Assembly (NCBI RefSeq): GCF_039536745.1
Contig: NZ_BAAAZE010000005.1
Location: forward strand, 310,001-374,000
Source: Actimicrobium antarcticum
GTDB lineage: Bacteria; Pseudomonadota; Gammaproteobacteria; Burkholderiales; Burkholderiaceae_D
DNA: 64,000 bases
Direction: 5' to 3'
The notes beneath the pieces were generated by a model. It did no database searches, was not told where the DNA came from, and saw nothing but the letters and a program-made list of their open reading frames with translations. Each line of letters starts with the position of its first letter. Position 1 is the first letter of the stretch. A program made the position numbers and the translations under genes. Positions 27,356 to 36,700 of the stretch are shown here, piece by piece.

Positions 27356-29578
27356 TTACTTCGCAGCAGCCTTGGCCTTGACCTTCAAGCGCCATGCATG
27401 CAGCAACGGCTCGGTGTAACCACTAGGCTGTTCCAGCCCCTTCATGACCAGATCCCGCGCCGCGCAATAAGCATCGGAACCATCAAAGTGCGGTGCCATC
27501 GGCTGGTACAGCGGATCGCCGGCGTTCTGGGCATCAACCACGGCCGCCATGCGTTGCAGGGTTTCCTGCACTTGCGCTTCGGTGACGATGCCGTGCAGCA
27601 GCCAGTTGGCGATGTGCTGGCTGGAGATGCGCAGCGTGGCGCGGTCTTCCATCAGGCCGACGTTGTGGATGTCCGGCACTTTCGAGCAACCGACACCCTG
27701 GTCGATCCAGCGCACCACGTATCCGAGGATGCCCTGGGCATTGTTGTCGAGTTCCTGCTGGATATCGCTGGCGGACCAGGTCGGATTGGTGGCGACCGGG
27801 ATGTGCAGCAAGCCGTTCAGCAACTTGTCGATTTCCGGGTTGGCGTCGATCTTCTCCAGCTCTTTCTGGACTTCGGCAACATTGACCTGGTGGTAATGCA
27901 GCGCGTGCAGCGTGGCGGCGGTCGGCGACGGGACCCATGCGGTGTTGGCGCCGGCTTTCGGATGCCCGATTTTCTGTTCCAGCATGGCGGCCATCAGGTC
28001 CGGCATGGCCCACATGCCTTTGCCGATCTGGGCACGTCCGCGCAGGCCGCATGACAGACCAACCAGCACGTTGCTGCGCTCGTACGAGGTCAACCAGGTA
28101 CTGGTTTTCATGTCGCCCTTGCGCAGCATCGGACCGGCTTGCATCGCGGTGTGCATTTCGTCGCCGGTGCGATCCAGGAAGCCGGTATTGATGAAGGCCA
28201 CGCGTGCGCCGGCTTCGTTGATACAGGCTTTCAGGTTGACGCTGGTGCGACGCTCTTCGTCCATGATGCCTAGCTTGACGGTATTGGCGGGCAGGCCGAG
28301 CAGGGCTTCGACACGGCCGAACACTTCGCTGGCGAAGGCGACTTCAGCCGGACCATGCATTTTTGGTTTGACGATGTAGACCGAGCCGGTGCGCGAGTTG
28401 CCGATTTCCTGGCCAGCCTTGCGCTTGATGTCGTGCAGTGCAATCGTCACGGTGACGACGGCGTCGAGGATGCCTTCCGGGATTTCCTGGCCATTGCCCA
28501 GCAGGATGGCCGGGTTGGTCATCAGGTGACCGACATTGCGCAGGAACAGCAGCGAGCGGCCATGCAGGGTGACGATGCCGTCTTTGGCATCAGTGGTGCC
28601 GGCGGCTGCGGTGTACTTGCGGTCCGGGTTCAGCGTACGGGTGAAGGTCTTGCCGCCCTTGCTGACCTCTTCGACCAGCGTGGCTTTCAGAATGCCGAGC
28701 CAGTTGTCATACGCGACGACCTTGTCATCCGCATCGACCACGGCAACCGAATCTTCCAGGTCGAGAATGGTCGACAGGGCCGACTCGATCACCAGGTCGG
28801 ACACACCGGCCGCGTCTTCCTTGCCGATGGCGGTGCTGGTATCGATCTGGATGTCGATGTGCATGCCATTGTTCTTGAGCAGGATCGCTGTCGGCGTGGC
28901 TGGCTGGCCTTGATAACCGACGAACTTGGCGGCGTCGGCGAGGGCGCTGATGCTGCCGTCTTTCAGGGTCACGGACAATTTGCCGTCGACGATCTGGTAC
29001 GCGGTCGAATCACGATGCGAACCCGTAGCCAGCGGCGCTGCCTGGTCGAGGAAGTTGCGCGCGAACTCGATGACTTTGGCGCCACGAATCGGGTTGTAAC
29101 CTTTGCCGCCACGGGTGGCGCCGTCGGTTTCCGGCAAGGCGTCGGTACCGTACAGCGCGTCATACAGCGAACCCCAGCGCGCGTTGGCGGCGTTGAGTGC
29201 ATAGCGAGCGTTCAGGATAGGCACCACCAGTTGCGGCCCGGCTTGCAGCGCGAGTTCGGCATCGACATTGCTGGTGGTGATGGTGACGTTGTCCGGACGC
29301 GGGACCAGGTAGCCGATCGATTCCAGCTTGGCGCGGTAGGCCGGCATGTCGGTGATCGGGCCCGGATTGGCACGGTGCCATTGGTCCAGTTCGGTCTGCA
29401 GACGGTCACGCTCGGCCAGCAGCGCGGCGTTCTTGGGCGCAAGGTCGTGGACGAGTGTGTCGAAGCCTTGCCAGAATTTGGCGCTGTCGAGGCCGGTGCC
29501 CGGCAGGACTTTGTCTTCGATGAAACGGTACAGTACGGTGGCGACTTGAAGCTGGTTGCAGGTGGTGCGTGCAGTCAT
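27356..29578 (-). CDS. glcB: Malate synthase G
   Basis: This 740-residue enzyme condenses glyoxylate with acetyl-CoA to malate, completing the glyoxylate route or glycolate use. The length fits the large monomeric G isoform (the A isoform is ~530). The start is the ATG ending at 29578 with CGAGG upstream; 17 further in-frame codons are not needed. Recognisable segments are the long N-terminal cap with RYALNAANARWGSLYDALYG, the core DLEDSVAVVDADDKV, the KPKMHGPAEVAF region with the following LGIMDEERRTSVNLK, and GLRGRAQIGKGMWAMPDLM. It ends in a Lys/Ala-rich tail. The haloacid dehalogenase gene lies 101 bases upstream on the same strand. No isocitrate lyase is visible in the window. Confidence 0.95.
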   Translation of the reverse strand: MTARTTCNQLQVATVLYRFIEDKVLPGTGLDSAKFWQGFDTLVHDLAPKNAALLAERDRLQTELDQWHRANPGPITDMPAYRAKLESIGYLVPRPDNVTITTSNVDAELALQAGPQLVVPILNARYALNAANARWGSLYDALYGTDALPETDGATRGGKGYNPIRGAKVIEFARNFLDQAAPLATGSHRDSTAYQIVDGKLSVTLKDGSISALADAAKFVGYQGQPATPTAILLKNNGMHIDIQIDTSTAIGKEDAAGVSDLVIESALSTILDLEDSVAVVDADDKVVAYDNWLGILKATLVEEVSKGGKTFTRTLNPDRKYTAAAGTTDAKDGIVTLHGRSLLFLRNVGHLMTNPAILLGNGQEIPEGILDAVVTVTIALHDIKRKAGQEIGNSRTGSVYIVKPKMHGPAEVAFASEVFGRVEALLGLPANTVKLGIMDEERRTSVNLKACINEAGARVAFINTGFLDRTGDEMHTAMQAGPMLRKGDMKTSTWLTSYERSNVLVGLSCGLRGRAQIGKGMWAMPDLMAAMLEQKIGHPKAGANTAWVPSPTAATLHALHYHQVNVAEVQKELEKIDANPEIDKLLNGLLHIPVATNPTWSASDIQQELDNNAQGILGYVVRWIDQGVGCSKVPDIHNVGLMEDRATLRISSQHIANWLLHGIVTEAQVQETLQRMAAVVDAQNAGDPLYQPMAPHFDGSDAYCAARDLVMKGLEQPSGYTEPLLHAWRLKVKAKAAAK

Positions 29579-29679
29579 GGTGAAACCTCGTTGGTTGTCG
29601 TAATTAAAAAGAAATGGATGCCATCCCAAACCTTGTTGGCCGGCATCCCTGATATGTCTTGTACTAAATCAAATACACC

Positions 29680-30366
29680 TCAAGCCGGCTCGCGATGCTG
29701 CAATGCAAACGCCAGAACATCCTTCAGCGAGCTGCCCTGTCCGTGCGGCGTGACGCCCAGTTCTTCCAGTGGCGCCCCGGCGCGGTTGACCCAGAACGTG
29801 GTGTAGCCGAACCAGCTGGCACCACAGACATCCCAGCAATTACTCGACACGAACAGGATGTTTTTTGCGGGAATGCCAAACAGGTCGGTGCCCAGCTGGT
29901 AGGTTTCCGGCGCCGTCTTGAACTTGCGCACGCTGTCGGCGGACAGCAAATGCGTGAACAGCGATTGCATCCCGGCAGCCTTGACCGCGACTTCCAGCAT
30001 CTCGGTATTGGCGTTCGACAGGATCGCCAGTTTAAAACCTTGTTGCTGCAATTGTTGTGCGACTTCCAGGTTTTCCGGAAAGGGTTGCAGTATCGCGTAT
30101 TGCGCCATCAGCGCATGCTGTGCATCCAGGTTCAGTTCCAGTCCCAGCTTCTTGCAGGAAAACACCAGCGCATCCTGCGTGACTTCCCAGAACGGCTTGT
30201 ACATCGAACACATGGTGCGCAAGCGCGTGTATTCAATCTGCTTGTCGCGCCATAGCGCGGCCAGTGCGTCGCCCTTGCCCGGGAAAAGTTGTTCTGCTGC
30301 CGCGCCGATCGAATACACATCGAACAAGGTGCCGTACGCATCAAAGACGATTGCCTGGAGTGTCAT
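29680..30366 (-). CDS. Haloacid dehalogenase, type II
   Basis: This 228-residue HAD-superfamily hydrolase has the nucleophile motif FDAYGTLFD at residues about 7-15, LSNANTEM (motif II Ser), KTAPETYQLG (motif III Lys) and VSSNCWDVCGASWFGY (motif IV region). The SSN-x-WD pattern is the hallmark of (S)-2-haloacid dehalogenases, which convert L-2-haloacids to D-2-hydroxyacids via an Asp-ester intermediate. The start is the ATG ending at 30366; the open frame extends 32 codons further but the family begins at this Met. It precedes glcB on the same strand, and glyoxylate as a product of dihaloacetate metabolism would link the two, though that is only a suggestion. Confidence 0.88.
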   Translation of the reverse strand: MTLQAIVFDAYGTLFDVYSIGAAAEQLFPGKGDALAALWRDKQIEYTRLRTMCSMYKPFWEVTQDALVFSCKKLGLELNLDAQHALMAQYAILQPFPENLEVAQQLQQQGFKLAILSNANTEMLEVAVKAAGMQSLFTHLLSADSVRKFKTAPETYQLGTDLFGIPAKNILFVSSNCWDVCGASWFGYTTFWVNRAGAPLEELGVTPHGQGSSLKDVLAFALQHREPA

Positions 30367-30688
30367 GGGGGGAATTTTGTTGGTATGGGTGGCCTGCAGT
30401 ATAAGCAAACAAAAACGTTGCAGGTAATCCGTTTGGTCACTTGATTTGTGATTTTTTGACATAGATGGCGGTAGGGCCAGACGCTTCTGCCAGAAGGATG
30501 TGGTTTTGGACGCCGTTGTTTGCGGACGTGATCGAACTGCATGTCGTGATCGACGCGATTGCTGACGACGCTCAATTCAACCAGAGAAACTTCAGAAATG
30601 GCAACAGGTCTTCTTTAAAGATGACGCTGGCGTTATCGCTGCTGTGCCGGTTGCACAGTCGAATCCCCTTCGCGATCAAGGAGCCTGC
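30367..30688. other. Divergent intergenic region, no gene seen
   Basis: The 322 bases between the dehalogenase (minus) and the outer-membrane protein (plus) contain only overlapping short frames. Promoters for both directions should lie here but none was recognisable with confidence. Confidence 0.45.
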
Positions 30689-31546
30689 GTGCGACTACCC
30701 CCAACTTTTTCAGTGACATTTTCCGGACTGTTTTTTTACATGACGCTCGCTGCACATGCTGCCGACACGCCACCCGGCTTAGCGGATGGACTCGCGGCAG
30801 AACTGCCGACGGGACCATCGGACGGCATGATGAATTCATCGCCTTCAGCCCAACCCGCTGGCGCGCCAGTCGCCAGGTCGCTGAATATGCCAGCCAGCAA
30901 ACCGACTGGCAAGGCAATCAGCCTGCTGGTCGGCACGACCGGGTTGGCCATACACGGAGTCGGTGCCATCAATTCCGAGATGAACGCACGGATCGGCGTC
31001 AATTACTTTAATAATGTCGATTTTTCGACCAACACAAAATATGTCGACTGGAATCTGCACCTGAAGCTGCGTACCTTCGATTTCTTGCTGGACTGGTTTC
31101 CGTGGGATAGCAATTTCCGGTTTACGTCAGGCGTGGTTTTCAACCGCAACCAGATCGAGGCGCAAGGAACGTATGCCAACGTCGATGGCATCGGCATCGG
31201 CGGATTGCCATTCACGTCATTCACTTATCAAGGTGTGGATTACAACGTGTCGCAGGTCGGCGGTCTGAAAGGGAAGATCGATTTCCAGCCGGTTTCGCCG
31301 TATCTGGGCATGGGCTGGGGAAATGCGCTGAAAGACGGCAAGGGTTGGGGCCTTTCCAGTGATGTCGGTATTTTGTTCCAGGGTTCGCCGACGTCGCGCA
31401 CCAGTGCCGAAAACTGTACCTTGCCCAGCCGCGCCTGCGAGATGATTTCCATCTTGCTGGCATCCGAAGACCAGCGTCTCAACGACAAGCTCAAGCGTTT
31501 TCGTGCTTACCCGGTCATCAGGGTGGGAGTCAATTACCGGTTTTGA
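30689..31546 (+). CDS. Outer-membrane beta-barrel protein, unknown function
   Basis: The 285-residue protein is assigned a GTG start at 30689 because AAGGAG lies five bases upstream and the start gives a good signal peptide ending at TLAAHA-A. A longer ATG frame (30644) places the hydrophobic core too deep. After a Pro/Ala-rich linker (residues about 30-75) the mature part alternates aromatic and polar residues (NYFNNVDFSTN, WNLHLKLRTFDFLLDWF, YLGMGWGNALKDGKGWG) and ends in VIRVGVNYRF, the terminal aromatic needed for BAM-dependent insertion. The GMGWGNA region resembles surface barrels of the OmpW/porin-like kind. Ligand unknown. Confidence 0.75.
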   Translation: MRLPPTFSVTFSGLFFYMTLAAHAADTPPGLADGLAAELPTGPSDGMMNSSPSAQPAGAPVARSLNMPASKPTGKAISLLVGTTGLAIHGVGAINSEMNARIGVNYFNNVDFSTNTKYVDWNLHLKLRTFDFLLDWFPWDSNFRFTSGVVFNRNQIEAQGTYANVDGIGIGGLPFTSFTYQGVDYNVSQVGGLKGKIDFQPVSPYLGMGWGNALKDGKGWGLSSDVGILFQGSPTSRTSAENCTLPSRACEMISILLASEDQRLNDKLKRFRAYPVIRVGVNYRF

Positions 31547-31689
31547 CGTGACCTGCACGCAGGCGTGTGGCGGATGGCGCAAACCTCGTTGCAGAAGCGC
31601 TTACGCGGGATCGGTTGTGATACCATCGGGCGCTTCGCTTGGCGATGACGCGGTATCAAACATTGATGCTGTCGTTGCAATTCAGCGCT

Positions 31690-31775
31690 GCCCGGGTGGT
31701 GAAATCGGTAGACACAAGAGACTTAAAATCTCTCGACTTATGGTCGTGCCGGTTCAAGTCCGGCCCCGGGCACCA
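31690..31775 (+). tRNA. tRNA-Leu (anticodon UAA), CCA encoded
   Basis: The acceptor stem GCCCGGG (31690-31696) pairs with CCCGGGC (31765-31771), followed by A and CCA. The anticodon stem AGAGA/TCTCT encloses CTTAAAA, giving UAA. A long variable arm (CGACTTATGGTCG) is present, as expected for a class II leucine tRNA, and the T-arm contains GGTTCAAGTCC. Confidence 0.95.
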
Positions 31776-31807
31776 ACGTAGCTGACCGTCCTGGCTACAA
31801 AAAACGC

Positions 31808-31842
31808 AAAACCCGCACTGCACACAGCGCTGCGGGTTTTTT
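31808..31842. terminator. Terminator between tRNA-Leu and hemerythrin gene
   Basis: The stem AAAACCCGCA (31808-31817) pairs with TGCGGGTTTT (31831-31840), followed by further T residues. It can end both the tRNA transcript and, read on the minus strand, the hemerythrin transcript. Confidence 0.8.
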
Positions 31843-31898
31843 GTTGTCTTGTGCGGTTGCCGGTCCGGATGAATGGGGCAGGCTGTTTTAAACGATGA

Positions 31899-32357
31899 TC
31901 AGGAACTCGCCGTGACCAGCCTTGTCTTGAAGGCCTGCATCTCCTCGCCCAGCGCAACCAGATCGACCTTTGCCTTGCGTACTTTCGGGAACATCTCTCC
32001 CTCTTCCTCGCCAACATGGTGCTTGATCTGCTCGGAGAGCACCTTGACTTTGGCATCGTAGAGATCGTCGCCCGGATCCATTTCCATCAACTGCGCGATC
32101 AGCTCCTTGGCGCTGGCGTGCTCGACCAGCGCCTCGTCCATCAGATCGCCGTCCTTGACCGGGCCACGGACCGCAGGATAAAAGACTTGCTCCTCGACCT
32201 CGGCGTGGATCTCGAGCTCCGAGCAAATCTGGTCGGCGATCTTCTTTTTGGAGGCGGTCGAGCGGTCGCTGAGCGCTTCGAACTGTTCGAATAATGCGGT
32301 GACCTTTTCGTGGTCGGCGGTGAGCATGGCTATCGCGTCTTTTGACTGTGCCTTCAT
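31899..32357 (-). CDS. Hemerythrin HHE domain protein
   Basis: The 152-residue protein is a four-helix non-haem di-iron binder of the hemerythrin/HHE family. The start is the ATG ending at 32357 with GAGGAGT upstream. Candidate iron ligands appear in order: TADHEKV near 18, EIHAEVEEQVFYPAV near 55-65, VEHASAKE near 80 and KHHVGEEEGEMFP near 115. The family senses or buffers O2, NO or oxidative damage at iron-sulfur clusters; the exact role here is inferred. Neighbours are the tRNA terminator on one side and a DUF2062 membrane protein on the other, with no overlap. Confidence 0.88.
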   Translation of the reverse strand: MKAQSKDAIAMLTADHEKVTALFEQFEALSDRSTASKKKIADQICSELEIHAEVEEQVFYPAVRGPVKDGDLMDEALVEHASAKELIAQLMEMDPGDDLYDAKVKVLSEQIKHHVGEEEGEMFPKVRKAKVDLVALGEEMQAFKTRLVTASS

Positions 32358-32462
32358 GGTGACTCCTCGGTTGGATGGAGCCTGAATTATCGAGCGCTCT
32401 TTTGTGGTTGTATGTGTGGTTTCAAACATAGGCAGCAGTGTTTGGCCGACTGTTGAGGTATA

Positions 32463-33005
32463 TCAATTGGGCCGCAAGGGGCCCTCGGACAGTACCCGCG
32501 CAGCGCGCCGGCCATGCCATTGACGCACTACGGCAAGCCGCCATCCCATGTGCGTCAACCCGAAAAACGCTATCCCCAGCAGTGCCGCAAGCAATGGCAT
32601 GCCCAGCAGCAGTGGCCGTCCCGTTCCCTGCAGCCAGCTCAGCCATTCGGCGCCACTGGTCGAGAAGGACAGTGCCGGCCAGCCAACAGGATGTCCCAGA
32701 CATAACGCGCCCAGCATCCACGCCAGGCCCCAGAGTGGCAAGGCGGTCAGGGGATTGCTGAGGAATGTCACTACGACGGCGGTCGGCAAATGCGCCTTGA
32801 AGCGCACTGCGAGCAGGGCCGCAATCAGTGTCTGTGCGGGTAGTGGAACGATGCTGACCACTGCGCCGATGGCCGCGCCGAGGGCGACCGAGCGTCGTCT
32901 TGGTATCCATAATTGAGGCGTGTTGTTGCCGAGAAATCGCGCCATCTGAGGGTGGTTCCGGATCATGTCCGAATTGCGCAACCTGTCACGCCATGTTGTT
33001 GCCAT
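32463..33005 (-). CDS. DUF2062 membrane protein
   Basis: This 180-residue integral membrane protein matches the DUF2062 pattern: a basic N-terminus (RRRSVALGAAIGAVVSIVP), a small-residue-rich membrane hairpin, then FLSNPLTALPLWGLAW, the conserved NP-x-T turn of the family. A second hydrophobic hairpin (PLLLGMPLLAALLGIAFFGLT) follows, with a basic tail. The start ATG at 33005 has GGAG seven bases upstream. Function of the family is unknown; some members sit near glycosyltransferases, but none is visible here. Confidence 0.8.
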   Translation of the reverse strand: MATTWRDRLRNSDMIRNHPQMARFLGNNTPQLWIPRRRSVALGAAIGAVVSIVPLPAQTLIAALLAVRFKAHLPTAVVVTFLSNPLTALPLWGLAWMLGALCLGHPVGWPALSFSTSGAEWLSWLQGTGRPLLLGMPLLAALLGIAFFGLTHMGWRLAVVRQWHGRRAARVLSEGPLRPN

Positions 33006-33272
33006 CGGCTTACTCCATTTCGGGTTGTGGCACGGCGGGTGCTGCGGGGGCGCCGGTCACCATGTGTTTTGCAGGCAGGCATGCTGTCATGTGGTCGTGC
33101 GGAGCGGGCTGGTCGAAGGGCTACGCGATGCGCTCCTTCGACGCGTCCGTTCATGGCAAGGAGTGGACTTTGGCGCAAGGGGGCAGACAGTATTCAATGC
33201 AGAAGCGATCAGTCGAATCAGACCGATAGCCCTGACACTTGGCACCATGTACCGACAGGTCCGCCGCCGCCA

Positions 33273-33632
33273 TTATTGCTCTGATTGCTGATCGGCCGGT
33301 TCATCTGGTGCCGTCATGCGATGCCGTGAGCCAGGACTGCGGCGGGTCACCATACGCGCACGGTAGGCGGCACGCCTTACTGCGCCGTCGATCGCCTGAT
33401 ACATGTTGTCGTTGACTTCGCGGATCACCATGCCCGGACGGCCTGGCATCGTCACGCTGATCTGGCAGACCATGTCGCGGCCGCCACGCGGACCGTTCAG
33501 GTCACGCAGTCGGACCACGATGCGCATCACGTGGCGGCTCGCATGAGAGAACGCAAACGCCAGTCTGCGTTCGAGATGCTGGCGCAATGAGGGGGTGAGG
33601 GAGAATTCCTGGGCAACCATCTGTACGTCCAT
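33273..33632 (-). CDS. HPF/RaiA-like ribosome-associated factor
   Basis: This 119-residue protein resembles ribosome hibernation/inhibition factors of the RaiA/HPF superfamily. Its N-terminal beta-alpha-beta part (FSLTPSLRQHLERRLAFAFS, MRIVVRLRDLNGPRGGRDMVCQI) is followed by VREVNDNMYQAIDGAVRRA, the conserved D-x-Y-x-A-I-D segment. The last 25 residues are basic and then acidic and look disordered. Single-domain short forms of this kind are common near stress genes in Burkholderiales. The start codon is preceded by AGGAACACCTC. Binding to the ribosome is expected from the family but not shown here. Confidence 0.78.
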   Translation of the reverse strand: MDVQMVAQEFSLTPSLRQHLERRLAFAFSHASRHVMRIVVRLRDLNGPRGGRDMVCQISVTMPGRPGMVIREVNDNMYQAIDGAVRRAAYRARMVTRRSPGSRHRMTAPDEPADQQSEQ

Positions 33633-33787
33633 GAGGTGTTCCTTTCATCGTTCACTGAGGAGTCCCTAGTGTTGCCGATTTTTATGGTTTGAAAACCTGA
33701 TGAAACCTTATGATTGCTTCGGTAAAACGGTTTTGGTTCGGTGCTGCCAGATTGATCGGGTCGAGCCGTCATGACGCGCTCCGAGGC

Positions 33788-36700
33788 TCAGACGTACGCC
33801 ATCACCACGCAATTGCGGCCGCTGTCCTTGGCCCGGTAAAGCGCATCATCGGCCACCCGCAGCAGACTGCTGGCGTCACTGTGGGCGCCACTGCTGCGAT
33901 CGGGCGACCTGACAGCGACACCGGCGCTGATCGTGACCTTGCCGATCCCGGAGCGTTCGTGCGGTATGGCGAGTTCTTCGATCGCCATGCGCATGGCGTC
34001 GGCCAGTTGCAGCGCAGCGGTCGCATCCGTGTTGGCCATGACGATTGAAAACTCCTCACCGCCATAACGTGCCGCGAGATCGCTGGTGCGCCGTGTTGCT
34101 GCCTGCAGTACGCGGGCGATTATTTTCAGGGACTCGTCGCCGGCCTGATGGCCGTAACAGTCGTTGTATTGCTTGAAATGATCGACGTCGATCATCATGA
34201 CGACCAGTGTTTCTCCGGTACGTCGGGCACGCGCCAGTTCGCTGTCGAGGATGACGTCGAACTGACGGCGGTTGGCCAGACCGGTGAGGCCATCGGTGGC
34301 CGATAGCGTGGCCAGTTTGCGGTTGGCGTCTTCCAGTTCGGCGGTGCGTTCGGCGACCCGCTGTTCGAGGCTGTCGTACAGCCGCGCGTGGGCAATCGAG
34401 ATCATCGCCTGTGCGCCCAGCAAGCGCAGGAACTCGACGCGCTCCGACGTGAAGGTCGCGTCCGCCAGATTGTTTTCGAGGTACAGCATGCCGACCACTT
34501 GGTCTGACTGTTTGATCGGCAAGCAGAGTACGGAACGTGGACGATGCGCCCGCACATACGGGTCCGTGGCAAAGCGCGGCGAGATCGCGATGTCGTCATC
34601 GATGACCACATCGCCGGTACGTACCGCATAGCGCAACAGCGACAACGGAAACTGCGGGTCATGTTCGGCATCCAGCGAGAGCGGTCGCGCCTGCAGTACC
34701 GAGACGATATCGCTGGTGATGTCGGCCTCCAGATACCAGGCGCCTTCGCTGTGCAACAGCAGTCGCGCGACTTGCGCACCGGAGTTTTCGCGCACGATCC
34801 CGATCAGTCGCTGCAAGACATTGCGCAATCCGGTTTCATGGGTCAGGGCAAGTGCGGCTTTGAGAATCGAGGCCAGATCGAGTGCTGCATTGATCGCACC
34901 GCCGCCGATTGACCCGGCCAGGCTAATGCTTGTCGGCCGTTCGGATGCGGTCTCCTGCAGGTCGGCATGGAGTGCTATCAACTGCGCCGCCTTGCCGTCG
35001 GCACCCCATTGACGATACAGCGCGACGGCGTCCTGCAGGAACACGCCGGCCAATCGATGCTGGCCCTGATCGCGCCAGAATTCGCCATAGTGTTCGCTGG
35101 CGAGTGCCTGAATGTTGATGTACCCGGTCGCGCGCGCCGTGTCGATGGCCTCGCGGTAATGGCGCATCGCCAGCGGCACATCGTGTTCATGGCGTGCCAG
35201 TTCCGCTAGCGTCAGCAGATGCCGGGCGGCGAGGTCGTGGTTGCCCTGACCGACCCATCCGGCAAGCCCGGCCTGCAAGGTATCGAAGCGGGCGCGCAGG
35301 CCGTGGGCATCCGCGCGCTGCGGATTGCGGCGCAAAAGGCGCATCCAGATCAGTGCGGCATAAAACGTGGTGTCGGGTGTCTTGGCCTGGCCACGCAGGA
35401 TCTGGATGACGGTGCCGTGATGGTCGGCCAGCGCCTCGGCATCGGCACTGTCGAACAGATACGCGTTGCGGATTTTGCCCTGGTAAAAATAGGCCTGATA
35501 GAGACGGGAGCTGCCGTAGGTTGCCAGGAAGCGGGCTTCGTTGAAAGCGTCATCGTCGTAGCTGCTGCTGCTGTTGCTGCTATTGCTGCTGGTCAGCCCC
35601 ATCAGGCATTTGATCGGCTGTACTGCGCCGGCGATGATGCAGTCGACCATGTCGATCTGGCCATTGCTGCGCATCTGCACCAGATCGCGTTCGGTGGATT
35701 CCAGCAGGTCGGGCAAGTAGTGGCCCATGATCAGCCGGTCGGTCGCGCGCACTGCGGCCACAACACCCACCTGAACGAAGTCGCCGCCATCGAGCGCCCA
35801 CTGAAATGCCTCGTCATACAGCGAGTCGCAACTGCGCAGCGGACGGTTCCAGTGGTTGATCATGGCGCCGAACATCAGGCAGGTCTGGGAGCGCGCATGC
35901 AAATCGGTGCGGCGATTGGCCAGCTCAAGCGCCATCGCGCCGATGTCGTGACTATGTGGATCGTGATCGGAGTAGGCGATAAAAAATGCGTACGCCACAT
36001 AGGCCATTGCGCTGAAATCGCCGGTGCCTTTTTGCAGCGACAAGCGCGTCATCGACAGCACCATCAACACGCTCAAGTCCTGCTGGCCGGCGTAATAACT
36101 GGCCAGCCACAGGCCCCGCATCATTTGCATCGTGGCCAGCGCGGTCGGGTCCTGCATGTCGTCGGCCAGCAGCAGATCATCCATGCTGCGGCCTGCGCGC
36201 AGCTGCCTGGTTTCGGCAAGGATGACGGGGATACCGGTTTTCAGTATGTCGGGATCATCCGAGATATCGATCTGCAACAGATGCAATCCGTTGCGCAGAA
36301 TGGCGATCGCGTCGGGCAGGCGTCCCTGCAATTGATACTGCTGGGCCTGAATCGTGATGCAGCGGATCTGTTGCAGCGGTGTCGTGCAGTGCGCCAGTAC
36401 GGTCGGATACATGGCGTCGGCTGCGGCAAATTCGCCGCACAGATAGGCCGCCTCTGCTGCGCCCAAGTGCAGGGCTAGCGACAGTTCGGCATGCTGTTGC
36501 CAGGCGTCGTCCGGTAGCAAGTCGATCCCGATGCGCATGTGGTGCAGCGCTGCCTGAAAGGCTGCCGAACTGCGTGCCTTGATGCCGGCGCACAGGTTCA
36601 TTCGTGCCAGTTGCAGCCGTTCTGCGGGCAGGCTGATCAGGGCGCGGCCTGCGTTGAGCTGCTCGGCAATGGCAAACAGCTGCAGCTCGCGTGTCTCTGG

